Assembly (NCBI GenBank): GCA_018400565.1
Contig: JAGYMP010000055.1
Span: forward strand, 1 to 28,861
Source of the DNA: Bacilli bacterium
GTDB taxonomy: Bacteria; Bacillota_I; Bacilli_A; Izemoplasmatales; Hujiaoplasmataceae
DNA length: 28,861 nucleotides
Direction of reading: 5' to 3'
Shown here piece after piece: positions 16,164-23,166 of this stretch. A model generated the notes under the pieces. That model was not told the origin of the DNA, searched no databases, and worked only from the letters and a program-made list of their open reading frames with translations. Numbering within the stretch: the first letter of the stretch is position 1; the number at the start of each line of letters is the position of its first letter. A program made the translations under genes and the position numbers.

Positions 16164-17147
16164 ATGCGAAAACTACTTCTTTTCCTGTTTGCCGCCATCT
16201 TGTCCGTGAGCATGTCCGCATGCAACACGAATATCGAAGAACACGATGTATTCGTCACCGTCTACCCGATGGAATATGTCGCCAGAACCCTTCTGGAAGG
16301 CACGGACAAAACGGTCGGCATCGTACCGGGGGTTTCATCGCATGAAACCGCAACCGACTGGTCGGCAAAGGAAATCATCGCCATGACCAACGCAGATCTT
16401 CTTTTTTACATCGGTGCGAATTACGATCAATACATTGACATCCGCATTGATATCTTCGAAGGCAAAAACGTCGAACTCGTGAAGTTCGAGGATCATCCCG
16501 CCTATATCACGTTCATCGAAGCCATGATGCACAGCCACAATCATGAGGAGGAGAACGATGACTCAACAACGACCGAAGAGGAACATACACTCGGCATCGA
16601 TCCCCATTTTTGGATCAGCCCGCTTCGTGTCCAACAGGCGACATCGCTCATTTATGAAAAACTCATCGAAACATATCCCGAACACGAATCCATGATTGAT
16701 ACCAATTACACGGATGTGATGGACAGTCTCCAACAATTGCATGATGATTTCTCAGAGGTCCTTGACAGCGGCACAAAACCCGCGCTCACGTCCACAAACC
16801 TTTACGGTTACCTCGAAGCCGACTACGGATTGAATTACATTCCCATCTCCCCCGGCTTTCATGAAGTAGCGGAATCCTTCACCGTCGAAGAGAAAAATGC
16901 CATCGTCAGCGAAGCCACAAAGCATGACATCCGCCACATCATTTATGAAAAATACACAAACTCACCGCTTTCGGACGCCATCTTCAGAGATCTTGAGGAT
17001 TTGGGCAAAGATCCCGTGAAACTTGAGTTCCATGTTTTGCAGATGATCACGGACGAGAATAAACAAGCGGGCGAGGATTACATCACGATCATGTATGACA
17101 ACCTGGATGCTTTTCAAACAGCCATCGGTTATAACACGATAGAATAG
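16164..17147 (+). CDS. Zinc/manganese ABC transporter substrate-binding lipoprotein (ZnuA/AdcA-like), orphan
   Basis: 327 residues. A lipoprotein signal ends in SMSAC with lipidated C20. The mature part has the cluster A-I metal-binding fold: VTVYPMEYVARTLLEG, GVSSHETATDWSAKEI with H60, an acidic histidine loop containing H123, H125 and H127, and DPHFWISP with H148. The third expected ligand, normally a His in a TSHxAFGY-like motif, is TSTNLYGY here (T211). A glutamate may remain in IIYEKYTNSPLSDAI. No ABC ATPase or permease is adjacent, so it must work with a transporter encoded elsewhere or act as a zinc buffer. GAGGAGG precedes the ATG; the gene lies between rqcP and lysS in the same operon. 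Confidence 0.88.
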   Translation: MRKLLLFLFAAILSVSMSACNTNIEEHDVFVTVYPMEYVARTLLEGTDKTVGIVPGVSSHETATDWSAKEIIAMTNADLLFYIGANYDQYIDIRIDIFEGKNVELVKFEDHPAYITFIEAMMHSHNHEEENDDSTTTEEEHTLGIDPHFWISPLRVQQATSLIYEKLIETYPEHESMIDTNYTDVMDSLQQLHDDFSEVLDSGTKPALTSTNLYGYLEADYGLNYIPISPGFHEVAESFTVEEKNAIVSEATKHDIRHIIYEKYTNSPLSDAIFRDLEDLGKDPVKLEFHVLQMITDENKQAGEDYITIMYDNLDAFQTAIGYNTIE

Positions 17148-17157
17148 AGGAATACAT

Positions 17158-18666
17158 ATGTCAGAAAACAAACGCACAGAACAAGAAATCGTCCGGAGAG
17201 AAAAAGCAAACGAACTCCGTGACAACGGAATCGATCCTTTTGGTTCGCGGTTTGACCGCACCCATAACATAAAAACATTCAAGGAAGCCTTCGGATCGTA
17301 TTCCAAAGAGGAAATTAAAGAACTCGAGTTGGATGAACCCGTGCGCATCGCCGGACGGGTCATGTCCAGACGCGTCAAAGGGAAAGCCGGATTCGCCCAT
17401 ATCCAGGACCAATACGGGCAAATCCAGATTTATGTCCGCCTGGACAATGTCGGCGAAGATCAATACCAACTCTTCAAAAAAGGCGACATCGGTGATATTG
17501 TCGGTGTCATCGGTAAACCGATGATCACACATACCGGTGAACTCACCGTTAAAACGGAAACATTCGTCCACCTGACCAAGGCTTTGCGTCCCCTTCCGGA
17601 GAAATACCACGGACTTCAGGATATCGAGGAACGCTACCGCCGCCGCTATTTGGATCTCATCATGAATGAGGATTCCAAAGACACATTTATTCTGCGATCG
17701 AAAATCATCCAGGAAATGCGTTCCTATCTGAACGACAAAGGATACCTTGAAGTTGAAACACCGATCTTACATCCGATCGCCGGCGGGGCGAACGCGAGAC
17801 CGTTCGTCACGCACCACAATACACTTGATATGCCGTTTTACCTCCGCATCGCACCGGAGTTATATCTTAAACGGTTGATCGTCGGCGGATTTGACGGCGT
17901 TTATGAAATCGGACGTCTTTTCAGAAACGAAGGCATCAGCATCGAACATAACCCGGAATTCACGTCACTCGAATTATATCTTGCCTACAGTGATTTAGAA
18001 GGCATGATGGATCTGACCGAAAACATGATCAACCACATCACAAATGAAACTATCGGCACGGATACCATCACCTACAATGACCAGGAAATCGACCTTTCGA
18101 AAGGTTGGCGGCGAATCAAGATGACCGACCTCATCAAAGAGGAAACAGGTGTTGATTTCACAGACATCGATGATTTCGAAGAAGCAAAGAAACTCGCAAA
18201 AGAACGCGGTCTGGACGTCCCCGACCATTTTCGTTCCATGGGACACATCATCAACCTTTTCTTTGAGTCTTTCTGTGAGGAATCTCTGACCCAGCCCACG
18301 TTCGTGCATGATTATCCGATCGAAGTCTCACCCCTGACGAAAAAGACACCGGACGATGAACGCTTCACAGAGCGATTCGAATTGTTCATCGCCGGCCGCG
18401 AATATGCGAATGCGTACACGGAGTTAAACGATCCCGACGATCAATACGAACGCTTCAAAAACCAACTCAAGGAAAAAGAACTCGGCAGTGAGGAAGCCAA
18501 CGACATGGACCGGGATTTCATCGAAGCTCTGGAATACGGCATGCCCCCCACGGGCGGCATCGGCTATGGCATCGATCGTCTTGTGATGTTGCTGACGGGT
18601 GCCGAATCAATCAGGGATGTGCTTTTATTCCCGCACATGCGTCCCCGTGAAGGCAACCAATCCTGA
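17158..18666 (+). CDS. lysS: Lysyl-tRNA synthetase, class II
   Basis: Charges tRNA-Lys; 502 residues, normal length. The N-terminal OB-fold anticodon-binding domain is visible as RIAGRVMSRRVKGKAGFAHIQDQYGQ. The class II catalytic core has motif 1 around VETPILHPIAGGANARPF, motif 2 FRNEGISIEHNPEFTSLELY (about residues 254-273) and motif 3 GGIGYGIDRLVMLLTG near the end. AGAGG lies before ATG 17158. It is the last gene of the plus-strand operon, followed eight bases later by a strong terminator. Confidence 0.98.
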   Translation: MSENKRTEQEIVRREKANELRDNGIDPFGSRFDRTHNIKTFKEAFGSYSKEEIKELELDEPVRIAGRVMSRRVKGKAGFAHIQDQYGQIQIYVRLDNVGEDQYQLFKKGDIGDIVGVIGKPMITHTGELTVKTETFVHLTKALRPLPEKYHGLQDIEERYRRRYLDLIMNEDSKDTFILRSKIIQEMRSYLNDKGYLEVETPILHPIAGGANARPFVTHHNTLDMPFYLRIAPELYLKRLIVGGFDGVYEIGRLFRNEGISIEHNPEFTSLELYLAYSDLEGMMDLTENMINHITNETIGTDTITYNDQEIDLSKGWRRIKMTDLIKEETGVDFTDIDDFEEAKKLAKERGLDVPDHFRSMGHIINLFFESFCEESLTQPTFVHDYPIEVSPLTKKTPDDERFTERFELFIAGREYANAYTELNDPDDQYERFKNQLKEKELGSEEANDMDRDFIEALEYGMPPTGGIGYGIDRLVMLLTGAESIRDVLLFPHMRPREGNQS

Positions 18667-18673
18667 ACCTAAC

Positions 18674-18706
18674 AAAAAAGATTCTTCACTCGAAGAATCT
18701 TTTTTT
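18674..18706 (+). terminator. Rho-independent terminator after lysS
   Basis: A perfect 14-bp stem (AAAAAAGATTCTTC with GAAGAATCTTTTTT) around the loop ACTC ends in a T-run. It closes the tilS-to-lysS operon. Confidence 0.92.
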
Positions 18707-18733
18707 AATGTACATCTTAAAATCCGCAATCCA

Positions 18734-18764
18734 TTAGGGCAGTCGCATGATGCGTCTGCCCTAA
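18734..18764. repeat. 31-base interrupted palindrome
   Basis: TTAGGGCAG-T-CGCAT-G-ATGCG-T-CTGCCCTAA is symmetric about G18749 except for one T/T mismatch on each side. As RNA it folds into a strong hairpin on either strand, but no U-run follows. It lies between the lysS terminator and the broken HTH gene; function unknown. Confidence 0.8.
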
Positions 18765-18801
18765 GTCATTCATGGTGTTTAAAAACCTAAACCTAATGAT
18801 A

Positions 18802-18982
18802 ACTAAGCGTTGTTTGTCCCGCTTTCAATAAATTCGTGAAGAGCGGAATCTTTTACACGCCAATGCTTCCCGATTTTTACAGCCTCTAAGTCTTTGTTTT
18901 TGATATAGTTATAAATCGTTCTTGGCGTAACCTTTAAAATATCTGATATTTCTGAAATCGTATATAGCTTGTAGTTTTTAAT
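18802..18982 (-). pseudogene. Frameshifted excisionase-type helix-turn-helix gene
   Basis: Translating the minus strand gives KLYTISEISDILKVTPRTIY followed by NYIK in one frame, then NKDLEAVKIGKHWRVKD and SALHEFIESGTNNA-stop in another. Together they form a complete approximately 60-residue MerR/excisionase-like DNA-binding domain. The frame changes at an A6 run (18896-18901); five A would restore one reading frame. The first frame also has no ATG, GTG or TTG start: AAGGAGGGG is followed eight bases later by ATT (18982), where the family has Met. Either the gene is decayed, or it starts at AUU and the A6 is an indel or sequence error. The protein would bind DNA and might regulate the neighbouring lipoprotein gene; that is inference. 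Confidence 0.75.
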
Positions 18983-19028
18983 TGCAAGCCCCTCCTTAAC
19001 GATTCATTTCTCAATTTAAATTTACTTC

Positions 19029-19057
19029 ATTTTATCATTTTTATCAGAAAAGAACAA
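19029..19057 (-). promoter_or_regulatory. Promoter of the HTH gene, with overlapping inverted repeat
   Basis: Minus strand: TTGTTC (19057-19052), 17-base spacer, TAAAAT (19034-19029). An imperfect inverted repeat (19038-19051 with 19070-19084, matching except for a two-base bulge) covers the spacer and the region upstream of the -35, a possible operator. Confidence 0.45.
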
Positions 19058-19130
19058 CAATTATTACTATTTTCTCAGATAAAATTGAGTTCATTTGAAA
19101 TATTATTTAAAATGAGTTGATTGTTTTGAC

Positions 19131-20300
19131 TTAAGGCTTTGTGACTGTCGTTGCATCCAACGTCACTGCTGTTTGTGCATATAAGCTTCCGTTGATTGAA
19201 CTATTCGTTCCGAAGGATATGTTGGTCATTGCCAAGATTGTTCCCTCAAAATGAGCTCCGGTTCCGATTGAAACTGTATCGGCAACTTGCCAAAAGATGT
19301 TTTCGGGCAATGCGCCGCCTGTTAAAATAATGTCAACATCTGCAGCTTGTGTCAAAGAACCGTCTATTTGGAAAATCCAAACATCGGTTGCGCTGCCATT
19401 TAAAGTAAGGTCTGAATTAATCAAAACACCGGTTCCGAATTTGTATACGCCGGTCGTGAGTGTTTTGCCACTTAAATCCCCGCTGTATAACTCTGTATAA
19501 TTTGCCGTCCTGCCGGCTGCGTCGGTATAAGCGGTTTGCATATCGGATATTGCTGTTGTTAAATTACTGGGTGTCGGTGAGGTATAAGTGCTTGCATACA
19601 CTTTCCCGGTAATTTGACTGGAAGTTGAAAACGTTCCCGTACCGTCCAAAATCAATGAGAACCCGGTAATGTATGTTGCTGCTGCCGGGCTGATACCGAT
19701 ATCCCCTGTGATAACGGAACTTGTTTGAGTTGAAATAGCTGACTCTGCCAAAACAACAAAATCATCGGCCGTACCTAAATCAACCGGCTCAATACTCGTC
19801 TCGAAAAGAATGGTATACACCATGTCAGTCATCTCATCTTCTGTAGTGACAATAACCGTCGTTGTCCGGTCTGCATCCACTGTTGAAGTAACATCAACCG
19901 CATCACTTATGTCAACGGTTGAAAGCGAGGCATATTTATCCGCTTCTACCACTGGTGTCTCCGTGACTCCGGGAGATAAAACCATGACATAATCAGTCGT
20001 TGAAGGATCAAATCCCATGACAGTTATTCCGTCAACCGTCAAATCAGTTAATGTGGCATCCATGTTGATGGATTCGGTCGTCGTTGTCGTTGTCGCCGCC
20101 GCTGTGGTTGTCGTTGTCGCTGCTGCCGTTGTGGTTTCGTTCGAATCAGTCGTCTCATTCGAATCAGTGGTTGCAGTTGGATCGGTAGTTTCGCTTGTAG
20201 TACCCGTCGCTGCATTACAAGCGGCAAAAGTCATAATGGCTCCCACAAATAATACAAGTGTGACTACTTTTAATAATGTAAAGCCTTTTTTGATAAACAT
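19131..20300 (-). CDS. Ice-binding-type (DUF3494) surface lipoprotein with cadherin-like domain
   Basis: 389 residues. The N-terminal lipoprotein signal MFIKKGFTLLKVVTLVLFVG ends in the lipobox FAAC with C28. A Thr-rich linker with repeats (TTDSNE twice, TAAATTTTT twice) spans about 31-76. Residues about 80-167 resemble a cadherin-like beta-sandwich (TLTDLTVDGITVMGFDPSTT). From about 172 to the end is a DUF3494 ice-binding-protein-like beta-solenoid: DDFVVLAESAIST, SVITGDIGISP, TGVYKFGTGV, WIFQIDGSL, NIFWQVADTVSIGTGAHFEG, NSSINGSLYAQTAVTLD. Some members bind ice; many others are adhesins, so activity is not proven. I choose ATG 20300 for its signal peptide (AAGGAGA just upstream); TTG 20327 would extend it. 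The gene is AT-richer than its flanks. Confidence 0.88.
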   Translation of the reverse strand: MFIKKGFTLLKVVTLVLFVGAIMTFAACNAATGTTSETTDPTATTDSNETTDSNETTTAAATTTTTAAATTTTTTESINMDATLTDLTVDGITVMGFDPSTTDYVMVLSPGVTETPVVEADKYASLSTVDISDAVDVTSTVDADRTTTVIVTTEDEMTDMVYTILFETSIEPVDLGTADDFVVLAESAISTQTSSVITGDIGISPAAATYITGFSLILDGTGTFSTSSQITGKVYASTYTSPTPSNLTTAISDMQTAYTDAAGRTANYTELYSGDLSGKTLTTGVYKFGTGVLINSDLTLNGSATDVWIFQIDGSLTQAADVDIILTGGALPENIFWQVADTVSIGTGAHFEGTILAMTNISFGTNSSINGSLYAQTAVTLDATTVTKP

Positions 20301-20353
20301 TCTCCTTATCCCTTCTCTTGGTGTCAATTTAATATCTTCACCAAGATAACTTC

Positions 20354-20382
20354 ATTATACGCCTCTATTTTCATAATTACAA
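20354..20382 (-). promoter_or_regulatory. Promoter of the ice-binding-type lipoprotein gene
   Basis: Minus strand: TTGTAA (20382-20377), 17-base spacer, TATAAT (20359-20354), about 50 bases before the start. A small TATCTT/AAGATA hairpin lies in the leader. The rest of the 385-base gap 20301-20685 is AT-rich; a weak plus-strand match TTGTCT-17-TATGTT (20443-20471) is the only other promoter-like sequence I see. Confidence 0.65.
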
Positions 20383-20685
20383 CTACATTTACGTTTTATT
20401 TCTTTTATTTTCATTTTTTTATACATATTTTCCTATATTATCTTGTCTTTTATTGATAATAATGGTATGTTATTTATATACAGCATCAATTCCACCTGGA
20501 TGTTAGCTCAATGTCATCTTTGGTTTAATCGTGATTTTTAGTAAGCATGAAAATAATCATACCTATTTCTTTCTCATCCTCAGTGAAAACATCCTTACAG
20601 ACAGTTTTATTACATAATGAAGAAATAGGTTTATTGATATTCAATACATATGGTTTACGATCTTTTTCTGAAAGGAGGCGTGCGA

Positions 20686-20946
20686 ATGTATATATTATTA
20701 TGGATCTTATTTGGTGCGATCATTGGATGGATCGCAAGTATTATCAGTCATAAAAATGCTAAAATGGGATTAATCGCCAATATCATCGTTGGATTGATCG
20801 GTGCTGCAATCGGAAGTTTGATCGCTTCATTGTTCGATATCGCTTCATTAGAAGCATTCAGTTTATGGGGTTTTGTTTTCGCGGTTTTAGGAGCATTGAT
20901 TTTCTTGTGGATCATTGGTTTGTTTAGCGGGAAACGTCGTCACTAA
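20686..20946 (+). CDS. GlsB/YeaQ/YmgE-family small membrane protein
   Basis: 86 residues, nearly all hydrophobic, with three helices: about 2-20, 29-50 and 58-80, and a basic end (SGKRRH). The opening WILFGAIIGWIASII and the central IVGLIGAAIGSLIA, with regular Gly spacing, match the PF04226 family (named transglycosylase-associated or stress-response membrane proteins). Its biochemical role is unknown; in enterobacteria and enterococci members are stress-induced. The start is ATG 20686 eight bases after AAAGGAGG; an in-frame ATG at 20650 lies upstream of that site. It is followed by an unknown four-TM gene on the same strand. Confidence 0.88.
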   Translation: MYILLWILFGAIIGWIASIISHKNAKMGLIANIIVGLIGAAIGSLIASLFDIASLEAFSLWGFVFAVLGALIFLWIIGLFSGKRRH

Positions 20947-21004
20947 AATGTTATGCTTGCTATGTCGGCTAACTTGCAATATTCTATCTAAAAAGGGAGT
21001 CTAA

Positions 21005-21466
21005 ATGAAAGAGATAAAATTGAATTTGGTTTCGTTTATAACGTTGATTATCGGCATCATAGCAACGGCCATGTTATTCTTTCCTGCTCTGAGTGTATCT
21101 GATTCTGATTCATCGTTTCTAGGATATGAAGTCATGTTTGGCACTGATTTTGTGAATCTGGGTTCATTTGCATCCGGACAGATTGTGTGGAGTCCTTTGG
21201 GGATTTTGGCTTATATCACCCCTCTGGTTGCCGGATTGATTGCAGTGTTCGCTAAAAAACGAGTGGTGATTACTTTCATTTTGTTCACACTCAGCGCAAT
21301 TCTATTGTTCACAATGCCAACATATGCAAAAGCTACGATGACATTCTTTGATTCTGTCACCGAAATCGATGTTGACTGGACTTACTCATATGGATTAATT
21401 ATCGCCGGGGTCTTTGCTGTCTTAGGTTCAGGTGTTTGTCTATACAAACTCGTCAACAAGAAGTGA
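21005..21466 (+). CDS. Four-TM membrane protein, unknown function
   Basis: 153 residues with hydrophobic segments at about 8-29, 64-82, 86-104 and 127-147. An outward loop between the first two is rich in Ser, Asp and Phe (VSDSDSSFLGYEVMFG). I do not recognise a family. The ATG at 21005 has AAAAGGGAG upstream. It lies 58 bases after the GlsB-like gene with no terminator between, so they are probably co-transcribed, and is followed by a bidirectional terminator. Confidence 0.75.
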   Translation: MKEIKLNLVSFITLIIGIIATAMLFFPALSVSDSDSSFLGYEVMFGTDFVNLGSFASGQIVWSPLGILAYITPLVAGLIAVFAKKRVVITFILFTLSAILLFTMPTYAKATMTFFDSVTEIDVDWTYSYGLIIAGVFAVLGSGVCLYKLVNKK

Positions 21467-21516
21467 TTTTTTGCAACAGACCGATGAAGTCATTAAACAT
21501 GATCAAAAGCATATAA

Positions 21517-21551
21517 AAACTCCGACAACCAAATAACGGTTGTCGGAGTTT
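21517..21551. terminator. Bidirectional Rho-independent terminator
   Basis: A 14-bp stem AAACTCCGACAACC/GGTTGTCGGAGTTT with loop AAATAAC. The U-run is better on the minus strand (TTTTTA), serving the TPR gene ending at 21567; on the plus strand it closes the 20686-21466 pair. Confidence 0.88.
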
Positions 21552-21566
21552 CTTATTAAATCACAT

Positions 21567-22493
21567 TTATTCTTTTTCTTCATCTTCATCCGGTTCTTCT
21601 TCAATGATTTCTTCGGATGTCACGTCGGCTTCCAAGGTGAGCGGTTCTTCATCTTCTTTTTCACCCGGTAATAAACCATCATCGTTTTCATCGCTTTCGG
21701 GATCATAGATATAATCATCGGGATCGACGGAATCCTGAAAGAGTTTCAGGGCCTGCTTTTTGCTGTGATGTTCGCCGCCGTTGGCGATTACAAACGCAAG
21801 ATGTTCGTCCATTTCCTGTGTGAAATTTTTGACTTTGTAATAAAGGGCCATGCGATAGTGGTAATTGAGTTTCGTCGCGATGTAGCCGTCATTGTTTTGG
21901 AAATGTTTCTCGATGATTTCCTTATATGTTTCAGGATCTTCTTCCATGTCTCGTGTGCTTTCCAAGACTTCAAGATAACCGAATAAAATACCTTTATAAC
22001 GTTTGGAGACGCGGGGTTCAAGATTGTGCATGCGTTCAATCGTCGAATCAAGTGTGTCCCAATCCCCAAGCTCAAACGACGCATAACAAATGTGTGCGAA
22101 AATAAGGATGTGATAGACGACATTCAGACGATTCAAATCAATCAAATTGAATGTCTTGATGGCTTCGGTGTAATTACCTTTGTAGTATTGCCCCATGCCG
22201 AGATAAACCTGATAGAGCGCCTCCAAGTTCTTTGTGGGGGCTTCTTCCGCGTGTTCTTTGGCCATGTCAATGGCTTCTGAGATCTTAAGGTCATAATCGA
22301 CCAACATATTGAACTTGTTCGCGAAGGACTGAATCGGTGCGTTGATTTTGATTTTGATAAAAAGATATGCCGCACCGGAGGCCAAAAACACCCAAATCCA
22401 CCCGGGTTTGTCATAAATGAGCTGTATGGCGACGAAACCCGCCAGCAAAAGCCCGATGACGATAAGATAAATCTTATAATTTTTTTTATTCAT
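21567..22493 (-). CDS. TPR-like membrane protein with acidic tail, unknown function
   Basis: 308 residues. Two hydrophobic helices at about 8-27 and 31-48 anchor the protein; the rest is helical with TPR-like pairs (ALYQVYLGMGQYYKGNYTEA, ILIFAHICYASFELGDWDTL, LNYHYRMALYYKVKNFTQEM). The last 55 residues (about 254-308) are strongly acidic, ending EEEPDEDEEKE. TPR folds usually mediate protein contacts; no enzyme motif is seen. Its start overlaps the upstream gene by eight bases, so the two are an operon and may act together at the membrane. Confidence 0.8.
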   Translation of the reverse strand: MNKKNYKIYLIVIGLLLAGFVAIQLIYDKPGWIWVFLASGAAYLFIKIKINAPIQSFANKFNMLVDYDLKISEAIDMAKEHAEEAPTKNLEALYQVYLGMGQYYKGNYTEAIKTFNLIDLNRLNVVYHILIFAHICYASFELGDWDTLDSTIERMHNLEPRVSKRYKGILFGYLEVLESTRDMEEDPETYKEIIEKHFQNNDGYIATKLNYHYRMALYYKVKNFTQEMDEHLAFVIANGGEHHSKKQALKLFQDSVDPDDYIYDPESDENDDGLLPGEKEDEEPLTLEADVTSEEIIEEEPDEDEEKE

Positions 22494-23079
22494 GATGTTC
22501 GATGTCCTTTCCGATCTTTATGTCTTCTTCTTCATAGAGATAAATACCTAACGCTTCAGCGACCTGGACAAAAATATCGATGATGCCGAAAAAGTTGAAA
22601 TCAATGTCCTCGAGCACATCCTTCACACGATCGTCGACGTAAAGGCGTAAATTAGCGGGGACCTCTTTTTTGTCAATGATGATCGTTTCAAGTTCATCAA
22701 GCAATTCCTTGAGCGGTGCGTCATCGACATCGACTTTTTTCTCCTTGAATTCATAACGGAGATCCTCAATGTACAAAATCATCGCAATCACGTCATCGTA
22801 AACGAGAAACTGTTCCATATCGCCTGAGAAATTCGTTTTTAAATAAAGCTTGCACGTCGCAAACTGATCGTGAATAAATTCAAGTCCGACTTTAAAAATC
22901 CGTTCAAGGTCATCACTTGATTCAAGCGTCTCTTCACTTAGTTGTGTGTAAATATGGCGCAAAACTTCATAGACGGGCATGAACCGTTCATATAACGGCG
23001 ACTCATGCTCCTTTAATTCCATGTAAAAATCATTGTTTTCGCTGTTCCAGGCCACATATTGTTTTTTTAGTTCTTCCAT
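22486..23079 (-). CDS. Conserved-looking soluble protein, unknown function
   Basis: 197 residues, acidic, predicted mostly helical, with no signal peptide or TM segment. I recognise no motif. Segments such as QYVAWNSENNDFYMELKEHE and DRVKDVLEDIDFNFFGIIDI are rich in charged and aromatic residues. AGAGGTGG lies before the ATG, and a promoter sits just upstream. It is followed by the TPR-like membrane protein with an eight-base overlap, which suggests a functional pair. Confidence 0.72.
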   Translation of the reverse strand: MEELKKQYVAWNSENNDFYMELKEHESPLYERFMPVYEVLRHIYTQLSEETLESSDDLERIFKVGLEFIHDQFATCKLYLKTNFSGDMEQFLVYDDVIAMILYIEDLRYEFKEKKVDVDDAPLKELLDELETIIIDKKEVPANLRLYVDDRVKDVLEDIDFNFFGIIDIFVQVAEALGIYLYEEEDIKIGKDIEHHE

Positions 23080-23097
23080 CGACTACCACCTCTGTCC

Positions 23098-23126
23098 ATT
23101 ATACTATTTTTTAGAATAAAAAACCA
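23098..23126 (-). promoter_or_regulatory. Promoter of the unknown/TPR operon
   Basis: Minus strand: TGGTTT (23126-23121), 17-base spacer, TATAAT (23103-23098). The weak -35 is part of the fba terminator stem. Confidence 0.5.
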
Positions 23127-23147
23127 CATGCGATCATGTGGTTTTTT
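23118..23147 (-). terminator. Rho-independent terminator of fba
   Basis: A 13-bp perfect stem (AAAAAACCACATG/CATGTGGTTTTTT) with loop CGAT, ending in U6 on the minus strand, 20 bases after the fba stop. Confidence 0.9.
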
Positions 23148-23166
23148 GTGTGTTTTTTGTAAAATA

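Noticed and set aside
18895..18901. Programmed -1 frameshift at AAAAAAC in the HTH gene
   Set aside because: The heptamer looks like a classic -1 slippery site, but joining the two halves needs +1 (or loss of one A), so standard -1 slippage would not restore the protein.
20547..20753. Plus-strand 68-residue frame ahead of the GlsB-like gene
   Set aside because: No ribosome site or recognisable family, and it overlaps the clear start of the GlsB-like gene in another frame.
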